A stretch of DNA of 64,000 bases. Source: Perilla frutescens. Taxonomy: Eukaryota > Streptophyta > Magnoliopsida > Lamiales > Lamiaceae. Shown in pieces: positions 10,935 through 23,525 of this stretch (positions are counted from its first letter, which is position 1; each line of letters starts with the position of its first letter). The notes beneath the pieces are model-generated. The model saw only the letters and a program-made list of their open reading frames with translations. It had not been told where the DNA came from and did no database searches. The stretch spans positions 43,652,501-43,716,500 of the forward strand of contig BRKX01000004.1 in NCBI GenBank assembly GCA_026008535.1. Reading direction: 5' to 3'. A program made the translations under genes and the position numbers.

Positions 10935-13900
10935 AAAAGTTAATTTTAAAACATGTGTTAGTTGATATGATTTCTTGTCTAAAATAGCAGTTAATTTTAG
11001 AGTGCTCAACGAATTTTTGTGTGTTTATTAGCAAATTATTTACCTGTAACTAGAAAACATGTGTTGTAAATAGTTAAATATTTAACTGTCAAATAGCAAA
11101 GATCTTATTTGGAGTAGCAAAGTTTTGCATATATTTAACAAATTGTTTAACTGTAAATAACAAATATATGTATGCATATCATATGTTTTCCTTGTTCGTG
11201 ATACCAACATATTTATAGCTTACAGATTCCGTTATTAATGATATGTGAATGTTATTCAACAAGATCATTGAGGCAGAAATGGTGAATGAAAAATTGAAAG
11301 AAAAAGCGGTTGACTTTGATGCAACCTCATTGGGATGTGGTGATGAGTTATGTTAGCATAATTATTATTTTTTATCAAATTATGTGTATGATTAAGAATA
11401 TAATTTGTGATATTGTCCATTCTCGACACATATGCTTAATTGGTTGAATTTATGTTTAGGGAAATTTATTATTTTTTTATCAAATTATGTGTATGATTAA
11501 GAATATAATTTGTGATATTGTCCATTCTCGATACATATGCTTAATTGATTGAATTTATGTTTAGGAAAATGGTGTAGGGATTGACATGGTGTTGAAGACG
11601 TATAAGACAAATAAAAATGGCACGTACAATGGAAAAGAGAGTGAAGCAAATTGATAGGTTGAAAATGCTGTGAAGGAATATAACTAATAAAATTGATTGT
11701 GGAATCTACATGACGAGGCACTTGGAAACATATAAAGGAAGAGGGCTTAGAAATTAGAACTCCGGACTCACCGATAATAATGTGAAACAGATGAAGTACC
11801 CCAGAGCTAAATATTGCGCTGCCATCCTTGGCCCAGATAGTATAACATTCACAAGCAACACATAGTTGATGAAGTAAATCTATACCATATGATGTTATTC
11901 GAGGATGGTCCCCGCAGCATTGAAGTCATTATTATGAGAAATGTATAGTATTGAACATTATTGATTGTGCAGATTTATAGGTTCTAGATTGCATATAATT
12001 TTTTTTCAAAATGCTACTTATGTGAGATTTTAGTACAATGCTTGTTTATTAATAAGTATTGAATATTTATTTATTTAAAAACGGATGAACCCCATTGTTA
12101 GCAAATAAAAGCGATACCGTTAGCGAAACAATTACATTAATACATACATGTTCAAATAGTTGTGTGTAAAACATGTTTTCTTTATATGTTAGTAAATTAT
12201 TTAACTATAACTAGCAAATACATGTGTATAGTAAACATCTGTATAACAGTTAATTTTAACATCTGTAATACATATGTTAGGGTGATTAGCGAATTTTTGT
12301 GTGTTTGTCAGCATATTATTTACACGTAACTAGCAAACATATGTGTTGTAAATAGCAAAATGTTTAACTGTAAAATAAATAGCAAATGATTTTATTTAAA
12401 GTAACGAAATTTTGTGTATATGTTCGCAAATTATTTACCAGTAACTAGCAAATATGTGTGTGTAGTAAACATATGTATATCAGTTAATTTTAAAATCAGT
12501 AATACATATGTTAGGGTGGTTAGCGATTTTTTGTGTATTTGTTAGGAAATTATTTACCTATAACTAACAAACATATGTGTTGTAAATAGCAAAATGTTTA
12601 AATGTCAAATAGCAACTGATTTTATTTAGAGTAGCGAAGTTTTGTATATATGTTAGCAAATTATTTAACTGTAACTAGCAAATATATGGTGTAGTAAACA
12701 TCTGTATAGCAATTAAATTTAACATATGTAATACATATGTTGGGGTGATTAATGAATTTTTGTGTGTTTGTCAGCAAATTATATATCTGTAACTAGCAAA
12801 CATATGTGTTGTAAATAGCAAAACGTTTAACTGTCAAATAACAAATGATTTTATTGAGAGTAGCGAAGTTTTGTGCATATGTTTGCAAATTGTTTACCTA
12901 TAACTAGCAAACATCTGGAATTGAAAATTTTCACCCTCACGATTGTAGTACATGTACCTCTAATTAATAACATCATGATCATACTTTCTAGTCGTCCCAA
13001 GTCAAATATTAAAATCACTAGCTACAACGTAAATCCTATAAAAATCAATACCCTCTTCAAGAGATTTAAACTTTGACTAACAAAATGGCTTTAGATCTAC
13101 CTTGCAATCTGGTATGTAATGTCCAACAACACCGGATGAAGCATCAACAATCAAACCTGTCATTTACATATAATACAAACCATGAAATTGATTTTTTGTA
13201 AATTTAACAACGAATCTAGTAGAAAGACAATTTGTTTACTGGTGGTTTCGCATTGAGTATTTATACATAGCTAATTAAGGCATAAAGTTGTAGCAAAATT
13301 TAGGTACAAGATTAGATCTCTATTACAATTTAGTAAAAACTGTCCAACACCACCAGACGATGACTCAACATTTTTACCTGAAATTTACATAAAACACAAA
13401 ACATGAATAAAAAATATTTCGCCAATAACATAAATCAACTAAATATATATAATACGAATACATAATTATGCTATTATTATATATGATATATGCTAACAAA
13501 TCATAGCCAACCACACTAGGTTGGAATCATGACCATGATTATTGCAATTATATGATTTCATGAAATCGCATTGATAAATTATTAAAATGCAGTCGCTAAC
13601 AGAAGCAACGATATTGCTAACATGCGCACCTAATTATGCTAATATTTTGTATAAAATATGCTAAGCACGGAAAAACTGAAAATATATACGCAACTATCAT
13701 TATGAAATAACAAACACAAAGTATTGCTAATATTTTATAGGTTTTCATGCTAACATTAAGTATAAATATATTATGTATCAAACACATCACATATAATACA
13801 AACACCTTGCACGCATGTTACTAACATGCGATATAACTAACAAAATACATCAAGTATAATACAAAACTACGATATAACTAACAAAATGCAATCACTAACA

Positions 13901-14938
13901 GAAGCAATGATATTGCTAACGTTGACAGCTAATTATGCTAAAATTGTATATAAAATATGCTAACAACATTTAAAATTTGAAACACGTAATACATCGAACA
14001 AACGCAAAGTATTGCTAACACATACACCTTGCACTTATGCTACTAACAATATAATCATTTGCTAATGCAATATATATGGATTGCTAGTAACTCATCTGCA
14101 ACACCGAAAAAACACATCAATTTTGTATCAGATCAAAAAATTTAAACTGACTTATTATTAAATCACTCGAATGAAATCAAACATGAACAAAAGAATACTG
14201 ACTTCAACAAACTAAACACATAGTTTATTACATAAATAAATAAACCACTTACTAATAAATTTTTAATAAATATATATCTAAATTTTCCATGAAAATAATT
14301 CTTGTAGTACCAATAAATAAATTTTAAATATGGAAAAGGAGAAGATGAATTTGCTTGAATAAAAATGAAACTAGTTGAGACAAAGAAAAAAATTAGAGGG
14401 AACTTTAGAAAGATGAATCTTGATCATGAATGCAGTTATAAAATCACAAATCACAACTAATTACAGAAAAAAAAAACTAAAAAAAAAAAAACCACTTGAT
14501 TCTTAAAGAATACCTGGATCTTCCATCAAAAAAATATGCGATTGGTAAGTCGAAATATATGAACAAAAGTTTAAACAATAATTACAGTTTACAAATCTGG
14601 TGTCTCCGATCTATTTTTTTTTTCTTCTTGAAGAACCGATGGAAAATAGTCTGCCATATGATTTCTTTTCTTCTTGAAAGAACCGATGGAAAATAAGAGA
14701 ATAAGAAAGGAAAATAACTGATAAATTGCTTGAAGATATATTCATTCCATAAAATATGGTATTTGATATGGAATGTGAAATTAAATTACTACTGTACCCT
14801 TATTTTAATTCAATTACAACATAATTGCAAATTTGACCCCTTTTTTTAGATGCATCTAGAGCGTCCAAAAAAACTAATCCGATGGTCTTGATTGGTTCCT
14901 ATTTCCTACATATGATTTTGGTTCTCATTTGAACTCTA

Positions 14939-14939
<1 letters not shown>
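10400..14939 (+). mobile_element. Element with long AGCAAAT/TTAGCAAAT subterminal repeats and a Ulp1-like remnant
   Basis: Direct repeats built on TTAGCAAATTGTTTA, TAACTAGCAAATAT and GTAAATAGCAAAATGTTTAACTG recur at roughly 200-base intervals in 10430-11170 and 12150-12910. Beyond 13400 the complementary motif TATTGCTAAC / TATGCTAAC dominates up to about 14080, so the two flanks are roughly inverted. Between them lies a Ulp1-like protease fragment. MULEs with a Ulp1-like protease (Kaonashi type) are a known plant group, and this may be such an element. The right limit is the (TA)n tract at 14940; the left limit is uncertain. Confidence 0.45.
11250..11865 (+). pseudogene. Ulp1 (C48) SUMO-protease-like fragment
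   Basis: The segment at 11689-11865 reads in one frame with KIDCGIYMTRHLETY, which matches the Cys box of plant transposon Ulp1 proteases (DCGIY-MRH-ETY), and ends with KYCAAILG, a usual late motif. One TAG interrupts it. The catalytic His and Asp regions are not recognisable. Upstream pieces near 11270-11360 and 11565-11690 look coding in composition but are interrupted. A near-exact direct duplication of about 85 bases (about 11363-11450 and 11468-11555) lies between those pieces. Role in the parent element would be SUMO-type proteolysis, by family analogy only. Confidence 0.55.

Positions 14940-14974
<35 letters not shown>
14939..14974. repeat. (TA)n microsatellite
   Basis: An uninterrupted TA run separates the AGCAAAT-repeat element from the fold-back MITE. 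Both neighbours end here with a related GTT(C/T)AAATGAGAAC motif in opposite orientation, suggesting repeated insertion into TA repeats. Confidence 0.85.
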
Positions 14975-14975
<1 letters not shown>

Positions 14976-15201
14976 ATTTGGTTTAAATGAGAACAGTGCT
15001 TCATGTAGGAACGTGAGAACGGGCTTGTTTAGTGTAATTTTAGTGCTTTTTTTACTGTATTTTGATGCAATTTTTTAATTTTTTTTAATGCTTTTCTTAT
15101 TGTATTTTAGTGCTAGATGATTTAGCACCAAAATAAAATAAGAAAAGCACTGAAATTACACTAAACAAGCCCGTTCTCACGTTCTCACACCAAACTTAGT
15201 T
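14974..15201. mobile_element. Fold-back MITE in a TA microsatellite
   Basis: GTGAGAACGGGCTTGTTTAG begins the left arm near 15023, and its complement closes the right arm near 15188. The arms match over about 36 bases with one mismatch. The outer ends, near AGGATTTGGTTTAAATGAGAAC and its inverted, diverged partner, abut TA repeats on both sides. There is no coding capacity. Confidence 0.75.
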
Positions 15202-15213
15202 CCTATATATATA

Positions 15214-17538
15214 TATAGGGGAGGGTTAGCATGTAAACATACCCCTTGTGTATAAATTGTGGATCAATCATAGCCTCTCATTTGATTAGATATTTAGATC
15301 AATGGTTATTATTAATTAAGGAAGAAGTTATCAATATTGCTATTATTTAACTTGTAGATGCATATAAGGGTAAAAATGTACAATTGTATTCATGTTATTC
15401 AATAGCACCATGATTTATGCATACTCTTAAAGGTAACAAATTAAATAATCTTAATAGCAAAATAAATTCCATTTAGTAACGTCTAAGGAAGATTTTGAGC
15501 AGTTCATTGTGATTAATTTATTTTGAAGGTGAGTATTGTTGTATTGGTTTATATTTGTTATGTTGTTTTTATGGTTCTGAATGTTGTTATTCATGGGTGA
15601 CAATGCTTTTAATTATGATAGTACTCAAAATAAGTAGTTTTAGTCACACCATAATTATTTTTAAGCGCCGATGTTTTATGATTTTTATTTTTGTATTTTT
15701 GAATGCTGGTATTAATGTGTGATAATGCTTTTGATTAGGATCTCAATCAAATTAATTATTTATGATTGCATAATAATTATTTATAACAACCTATTTGTGA
15801 TTCTTTTTTTGTAATTTTGGATGCTTGTTAATGTTGGGTGATAATATTTTTTATTATGATAACTTTCACGTTTGTTTCGTATTTAAAAAATACACTAATA
15901 ATGAATATGTATGTGATTTTTGTGCAATGTTAATTGAAAATTTATTTAGTCAATTTAGTATGTCGTAGCGTGTTAATCTAACACATGTGTTATTTTTATA
16001 GTTCTAGATGTTTATATTATTCTTTGAAACACTATTTTCCTATTGTGAGGTTTTTCATTTTTTTTTATTATTTAAAATTGAGTTTTTTTTAAGATATATT
16101 GTTTTTCTAATTTTAGATGCTTACGTTGATACTTTGTAATGCCATTTTCTGTTGTTCAATTTTTTTTTGTGATAACATATGTATAATATATTTTGATGCT
16201 ATTTTTGCTATTTCTAATGCTTAACTTGAGAATTATGATGCTATTTTTCATATTTCAAACCAGATTCATCCAATGGAAAAGAAATTCTGAAGTTGTTTTT
16301 TTTGTTGTTCGAAATTGATTTTTTTTTTGTGACAACATATTTAATTTTTCTAATTTTAGATGCTTACATTGATACTTTGTAGTGCTATTTTTTAAAGTTC
16401 AAATTTTTGTGTGTGTGATAACATGTGTACTATATATATGGATGCTATTTTTGCTATTTCTAATGCTTAAATTGAGAATTATGATGCTATTTTTCTTATT
16501 TTGAACAAGTTTCATCCAATGGGAAAATAAATTCTGAAGTTGATTTTTGTTGTTCGAAATTGATTTTTTTTTTGTGATAACATATACTATTTTTGTAATT
16601 TTAGATGTTTACATTGATTCTTATTTTTCTGTTCTTCGAAATTGATTTTTTTTTTGTGATAACATGTGTACTATATATTTGGATGCTATTTTTGCTATTT
16701 CTAATGCTTAAATTGAGAATTATGATGATACTAATACATTAATATGTTGATAAAAAAATTCATTAAAATTACTCCAGAAAAAGCCTAACAAAAATGGGAA
16801 AAACAAAAAAGAAATCAACAAAACTATAAGAATCATTGATTAAAAAACCAACACCATTAAAACAAAAGAAAGCATTACCAGATCAATATAATAAACCATC
16901 TCCTAATAATTAAGATATTAATACATTAGTATTCTGACAAAAAAATTATTAATATTCTCCTACAAAAAAACACACAAGAAAGTGAGTTCATGAGAAAAAC
17001 TAACAAAACTACAAACATCATCAATTTAAAAAGAAACATAAAAAAATGATAGTGAACCTGGGTTTTCTTGTGTTCTGTGTTTTGTATGGTGAATACGCCA
17101 TTGAAGTATTTCTTCGTTGATGAACACAATGTGATAGTTGAATAAGAAAAAAATCGATATTCTTGAGTGAAAAAAGCATATAAATCAATTTCAAATCTCA
17201 AAACATGAAGGACAAACATAAAAAAAATCAATGAGCAAATTGATGGTGAGAATTGAAGAAACGAAAATTCTAAAATATTGTTGATATATTGAAAATTAGA
17301 AGCAAATATTTGAGAATGGAAAAATTAGAAAGTGAATGCAAAATGGATAAAACGAGATTCTAGGAAACAAGAATTTAATATGATATTATAATGACTAATA
17401 TGACCTTTTTCCATAAAATAAATATAATATAATAATTAAAATAGATATAATCATAGTCATACATCTATTAAATCTAATGGATGAAATCAATCCACAATTT
17501 ACACATGAGGGAAGTGTTTATAAAAGATCCATTCCCTA
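15214..17538. mobile_element. TIR element inserted in TA repeats, with internal tandem repeats
   Basis: The left end (ATAGGGGAGGGTTAGCATG, then TGTGTATAAATTGTGGAT) and the reverse complement of the right end (ATAGGGAATGGATC, then ATGTGTAAATTGTGGATTGA) form TIRs of roughly 75 bases with moderate divergence. Both ends abut (TA)n. The interior carries two tandem arrays and no recognisable protein. This is a large non-autonomous element of uncertain superfamily; a TA-targeting Mutator-like or Tc1-type origin is possible. Confidence 0.6.
16080..16740. repeat. About 245-bp tandem repeat, two and a half copies
   Basis: GATGCTATTTTTGCTATTTC occurs at 16195, 16441 and 16682, so the periods are 246 and 241. 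Associated words (TGTGATAACATAT, GAGAATTATGATGCTATTTTT) recur in the same order. A second array of about 188 bases, two copies, begins at 16731 and 16919 with TAATACATTA-TAT-TG/CTGA. Confidence 0.75.
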
Positions 17539-17539
17539 T

Positions 17540-18580
17540 ATATATATATGTGTGTGTATTAACTAATAAATTCATGTTTATTAATTAAAATAATATTTTT
17601 GTGATTCAATCAAATTGAATTTTGAATACATTGTATCTTACTAATTAGTGTATCATATTTATTGAATTGATATAAAAATAAATTCATTGTTTCTTAATAA
17701 TCCAATATTATTCGTTGTATTTCTGGATATTTTCTTAATAATCCAATATTATTCATTGTATTTTTGGATATGTAAGAAAATCTAAGGATGAGCTCCAATT
17801 AGATTTAAATTTTAAGAAATAACAAACAACACTAGAATCATAGGGATAAGGTCTAGTTTGGTCTTACAACTATAACTGAAATCTTAGTTTGGTTCCGAAA
17901 TAAAATTTCGCTCCAAATCGATCCCTCAACTTTTAAAAAGGTATCACGTTAATCATTCCTAAACTAATTTTTGTTAAGATTTTCCTAATTTCTGTTATAA
18001 TTAGCAATCGTTAAATCATAATTTTTCAGATTATTTCACACACATTTTACACATACTTGAATTAAAAATAATTTTGTTAAAAAAATTGCAACCCAATTCC
18101 TATTGCACCCAAAATTTTCATATCTAAAATTTTTTCACCCAATTTTTTTTTTAAATCTCAACACAATTCAACCTTCCTTCATCTGCAGTGCTTGGAGAAC
18201 CTGCCACCAATCAAATTAATGCAAAAATAATGATTTTTAAGATTACTAAAATAATATTTTTTTTACTTCACACGCTACAAAAAATAAAATAGTCCACTAA
18301 ATATAAAAAATATATACGTGATAAAAACGTGAATTACATATCTCTACCACGTCAAGGACATCAAAGACATAATTTCCAAACTATAATCTTGAAATCTTAG
18401 TTCTCAAACTTTTGATCCGAACTACATTGTGTTTGAATCAACCATGAATGATAGAAATGATGAAGAAACGAGCAACGTAAATGATTTACTATTGTTTACA
18501 CCGTTTTTTTTTAATTCCAGTGAGTTTTATCAAGTTTAGAGCATAAATTATCGAAAGATTTTGAAAATTGAGGTGGTTCG
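17540..18580. other. Intergenic, unclassified
   Basis: AT-rich DNA without coding signal. A tandem duplication of about 43 bases (TCTTAATAATCCAATATTAT) lies at 17691-17775. From about 17850 to 17960 there is a GTTTGGTCTTACAAC / GTTTGGTTCCGAAA / CCCTCAACTTTTAAAAAGG stretch that resembles the end of the GGTCCC-type MULEs but is too diverged to assign. Confidence 0.4.
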
Positions 18581-19392
18581 AAAACCAATTTCTGAACAAC
18601 CTTATTATGTGTTCGAAAACTGATTTTTGAACCGCTCTAGTGGTGTTCGGCAATCATTTCCCCAACCTCATTGTCAGTGTTTTGAATAATGATGATACTT
18701 GTATATTTTTAACACTTGTTATGGGTTTAAACTAGTTTTCAAACCCATCCAGTGGCATTAGGATTTCCCAAATCCCATTATCAATGTTTTGAATTCATTT
18801 TTTAATAATGATGATACTTGTAATTGTGCAATTCATTTATAGTAATATGTGCATATATTTACAATTGCATGTATATATAATCATGAATGCACTGTATTAA
18901 CAATATTGTGATATCATATTAACAACATTTATACCAATTATTAATAATTTTGAGATACCACACCAGCAATATCTAATAGTTAGCAATATCTAATAGTTAT
19001 GTGTTCATAATAGTTACGTGTTTATATTAAGAATTGAAATATTTCATCTTAGCAACTTCGTAGTACCATATTAGCGATATTAATACTATATGTTCATAAT
19101 AGTTATGTGTTCATATTAAGAATTGACATATTTCATCTCAACAAGTCGTACTATATTAGCAAACATTAACACTAGATATTAGCAACACTGCAATATGACA
19201 CTAGCAATATCTAATAGTTATAGTCTGTACATGCATGACATGATTTTATGTATTTTTCATCAATTTTTATTTGAATAAACATGTAATATGAATCTTGAAT
19301 GAATGAACATCAAAAGAGTTTAATTTGATATATTATTTATTTAAATTGAATAAAAAAAGAAACAAATTATAATTGTTTTAAATTTTTTAGTT
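18580..19392. repeat. Dispersed element related to 60480-60935
   Basis: GGTTCGAAAACCAATTTCTG and GTTCGAAAACTGATTTTTG at 18590-18640 resemble the MULE A subterminal units. The middle (18900-19220) holds repeated TTAGCAATATCTAATAGTTA words. The right part (about 19240-19390: TTGAATGAATGAACAT then TTTAATTTGATATATTATTT) aligns with 60825-60935, also after GCTAACG-type repeats. Probably remnants of one non-autonomous family; ends not defined. Confidence 0.45.
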
Positions 19393-20061
19393 GTTTGGAA
19401 TTCCAATTTTATACTTTTATCCAATTTTCAGGATTTAATTTTCACCGCCTTTACTCATGTTTGTCTAATTTAACCATTAAAATACAAAATTTTGTGTGGT
19501 GGACATCGGTTCATATTCCTTACATAGGCGTTCATTATAAACACACCCACACACATGAACACACACTCCCTCAATTAAGTCAGCCACACACCATCCTAGT
19601 CATTCATTGGTAAATCAATCCTAAGCTAAACAAACTGCGAGCCTGAAAGCAAATAGCTGGGACCAGCTTTTGTAAGATGCTAATATTCAAAATGCACTAG
19701 TGAAACTGGAAAATTATACCATCACCCCAACTACTTAATGAACTATTTAAAATTTAATAAAATTATGTGTAATAAATAATTAAAATTATTAGAGAGTGGT
19801 TGAAGTACCATAGGGTAGAATTTCCTGTGAAACAGATGCAAGAGGCGTAGACAAACATGTTCCATTATCAAAAGTCAAAGTTTTCCATACACAATTGCAA
19901 CGTAGTCTATACGTAGTACTAAGTCATAACCTACCGCTTTACCAAAAAAAAGAAAAAAACAGAAAAAAAAATCAGAAGCATCAAAGCAACATGTTTTATA
20001 GACAATATTATTTCCAAGACCAACTCAGTTTAGCTTCCCTCAAATTTCAAACTGGGACAGC
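19393..20061. other. Intergenic and probable 3' UTR of the BAX inhibitor gene
   Basis: Bases from about 19860 to 20061 probably include the 3' UTR of the minus-strand gene that ends at 20062. An (AC)-rich stretch with repeated ACACACCCACAC words is at 19537-19570. The rest shows nothing I recognise. Confidence 0.35.
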
Positions 20062-22772
20062 TCAGTTCTTCTTCTTCTTCTTCTTTTCTTCCTTCTCAGA
20101 TGCATTCTTCAACTGTGCAACAAATCGTCAAAATTTCACAATAAGCAGCTAAAGACAAATAGTAAAATCCTATTATATTTCACATAACTTCAGAAATAGA
20201 ACTTACCATGATGATTAGAATTCGTACAAACACAGCAACAAAGTCAGTAAACAAGGTAAGAGCATGATTCACATAGTCCAGGTCTCCCAAGTGTGCTTTC
20301 TCAATTATATCCTGGGTATCAACTACAATGTAGCCCACAAACACCAAGAGTCCAAAATACAACTGCAACAGAAAAAGGAGTTGGGGGAATTAGAATCCTC
20401 AATAGCACATCAATGTTCACTCCAATATTTGCCACCAAGTGAACAACATAATTTAATACCTCAAATTTGAATAGAGCCATGGAACCACCAAAGATTGAGG
20501 ATGCAAAGTGCAACCAAAGCAGGATGGAGAGACCAGAAGAAAGCAGACCCCCAAGGTACAAGTACTCTCTACGCCTAGCTAGCATTGCAGCTCCAGAAAA
20601 ACAACCAAAGGCCATAGCACAACCAACAAAAGCACTAACAACAATGCTGCAAAGGCCAAACTCAATTACGTAAGTATGCTGGCAAACCACATAATTCAAA
20701 GAACAATTAACAGCTAGTTTATCAACTCAAATTTTACAAATAAAAGTACAAGGGCCCAATTCAAAAATAGCTTGAAAGTAAAGGGACCTAAATATGCCTT
20801 ATTCCCAGTTATAATGCTGATACATATATTCTTGAGTCTTGATTACTTTTTAATCGATTCCTGGCACTTCCGCTTTTTTTCTAAATTGGGTCATCAACTT
20901 TTATTTGCAAAAAGTAGACCTTTGTCTGTGTTAGCCCTCTTAAAGAAACTGGATGGCCGGTCTATTCTTCAGAGCACAAACAATTCTAAAGACCTCAGTT
21001 ACAAAGCATAAGCACTCTTTCTTCGAATATCTTTGCAACAATTCAAGCATATTGTATAGCATAAAAAAGGATAAAAGAATAAAAAAGTATGCGCAGTAGC
21101 AGACTTGAAAATACTGCATTAACAGCCAATAGGAAAAAGATGTGGGGGGAACAGATGATATGTAAGTAAAATGTTTACTCAATTACTCTTTAACCATATA
21201 TGAAAGAGAAGTGCCTTCACAACAACCATTCAGAGAAGAAAGGTCAGTGTAAACATAAAAGGTGCCATATGACATATGGACAACTTTGATTCAATTCTGA
21301 GAGCCATAACAATCTGGAGGATGGGTCTATCCATCAAAGAATAAACAATTACTGAAATCCCAATTTCGAAGCACAAGAACCCTTTTTCAAATTTCTTTTC
21401 CAACAATCCATACAACTGATACTTAAACAATGTAAGGAGATGGAGTTTCCTTGCAGTAATCGACATATTGTAAGGTGTAAACAAGGACAAAAGAATAAAA
21501 AAGTATGTGCAGTAACAGCCAATATCAAGAAATTGTGGCAAAGCAGATGAAATGGAAGTAAAATCTTTAATAATTGGTTCCTAACGGGCCAAATTATATA
21601 AACAATAGTATCCAACAAGACAGCAGGCCTAACTATATCTCCGTAAAAAGGAGTGGCTCGTATGCATTCTCAATAAGTACACATACCTTGGATCAAAATC
21701 AATGGCCAGTTCTACCAAAGGACCAATCGAGGCTCCTTCAAGAAGCGCTGCTGCCATGAGAAGGGAAACCTTCTTTTGCTGTAAAAAAAGAATGTAAGGA
21801 TCAAAACAACCACCAAACCCAAATGAATAAATAATAAAGAAAGCAAGGATTAGAAGGAAGACCTCTTTGTAGGAAGGAGTGGCTACCAGCCAAATCATGA
21901 CTCCCATGCATCCAAGACTGGTGAGAATACCACCCACATTCCAAAGAATGTGAAGATAAACCCCAACTGCTGATGCCAACAAAGCGCAACACAGGGAGAG
22001 ATACACCTGAAATCAAGCAGCCCCATAAGGTCAAGTCCCTCTTTTCTACATCTATATTAATAAAAGCGCTAAACAAACTTTCCAAATTAGCTAAGGAAAT
22101 TTTCATCAACAGATTAGTGTTTCACAACAAATAACAATTTCTCCATCTAACACAAACAACAAAAAACTCGCATGAAAAAGAATTCGAGAACGCCACATAT
22201 CCTTGGCAATGTGAACTACTAAAATTACGAGATGAAATTACATGCTATCAACTACTCCGTTGATAAATGAAATAGCACAATCGAAAACAGTCAAATAAGG
22301 TATAAGAATTCATGTGACAAAAACGAAATTCGACATGATCTTCAACCACCGAAAATATGAAAAAGAGACGGAAAATATATTGTCAACTCAACAATCAATT
22401 AATCTTCCGGAACAAAGTGCAACTAATCTAGGTCAAAAAAGGGAACTGATTCCGAATAATACAAAACATCCTGATAAATCGAGAGCCCAAACTACGGGAA
22501 AAAAATAAAAGGGGAATCGACATAAATTCAATTAGGTCTCTGCCAAACTGCAACCATGCACATACTAAAACGCTTGAATCGTAGAGGAATAACAGCTCAC
22601 AACATAAAGGAGTCAATAAAATCAACCAAAAAAAAATCGACGGAGAAATAGAAACCTGCTTAAGATGTGTTTGAACAACGGGTGAAATCTGTCGGAAATT
22701 CTTAAGCGAATCATAACTCCATCGGTTTCGAGAGGAGGATTGCGAATCGAAGAAAGACGAAAACGAATCCAT
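20062..22772 (-). CDS. BI-1: BAX INHIBITOR-1 (BI-1), intact six-exon gene
   Basis: BI-1 is a multispanning ER-membrane protein that restrains programmed cell death and affects calcium leak under stress (family knowledge). Six exons join in phase with GT-AG introns: 22772-22656, 22006-21863, 21778-21687, 20646-20460, 20362-20207 and 20112-20062. The sum is 747 nt, 248 residues, close to the roughly 247 of Arabidopsis BI-1. The N-terminus begins MDSFSSFFDS and includes SYDSLKNFRQISP. Six or seven hydrophobic segments follow, with conserved LARRREYLYLGG, FASSIFGG and VDTQDIIEKAHLGD. The C-terminus is the Lys/Glu-rich cytosolic tail that binds calmodulin in homologues. Intron 3 is long (about 1.04 kb) and contains a degenerate internal duplication. 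No stop, frameshift or missing motif is seen, so this is the best candidate for an active host gene in the window. Confidence 0.97.
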
Positions 22773-22900
22773 TGATTTAACCTTTTCTTTTTCAGAGCGT
22801 CGTCTCTTTCGCTTTATGAATTCTGATCTGATTGAAAAAATATACAGTTATGTATTTATGTTATATATATAGAGAGATAGAGAAAATGAGAATTAGTTGA
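22773..22900 (-). promoter_or_regulatory. Core promoter region of BI-1
   Basis: On the minus strand a TATATATA stretch (plus 22862-22870) lies about 90 bases upstream of the ATG at 22772, with a CT-rich leader between. The position fits a plant TATA box; no transcript evidence is available. Confidence 0.45.
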
Positions 22901-22929
22901 GTAACTTCCTGGAAATTGCACTTTCTTTC

Positions 22930-23525
22930 ACAACAAGTAATTTATTTTAGAATTTTGGTTAATTAGAACTATCTAGACTAATGAGGAGTTCTCATATGAG
23001 GCGCGGCTAAGTATGGATATATTATTTCATTTTATTTTTATTTTTATTTTTTGTTTCAAACACAATTTATTAGAGTTTAACATTCTCAATTGATATTTAT
23101 ATTTATTTCGAAAAAATTAATTATCGAGATCAGTGCACGATCTCACACATTAGCGTCACACATGTGGACAGTGAAAGCCACCAGATAAAAAAAATTACTT
23201 TAATTTCATGGTCACTAATTCCAATTTATAATATATATTTATTTTGAAAAAATTACGCATTGACAACGAGCGCGATACTTGAGACGCTGACGATTCAATT
23301 TTATGGCTTAATAACTACGTTTTAGGTCATATATTTATTTAGAAAAAATTAGTTACTACGGGCTAATGATTTAATTTTAGGTTTAATAATTTCATTTTAA
23401 GGTATATATATTTGGAAAAAACACTAAAAAAAATAGAAAATTAAAATATAAAATAAAATCTAGTATGAACGTGCGAATTGAAAATGTGTCACATCGTCTA
23501 ACCGTCTCACAGGAGACCAACTCAT
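22930..23525. repeat. Dispersed AAAATTAATTATCGAG-type repeat debris
   Basis: Words such as TTATTTCGAAAAAATTAATTATCGAG, GCACGATCTCACACATTAGCG and TTTCATTTTAAGGTATATAT recur here, at 32000-32460 and at 36296-36790. They form imperfect direct repeats of about 130-150 bases. No coding potential is visible. Confidence 0.5.

Noticed and set aside
14900..14945. Helitron 3' end (CTAG before T)
   Set aside because: CTCTAG-T occurs, but I see no GC-rich hairpin before it and no matching 5' TC start; TIR-type ends fit better.
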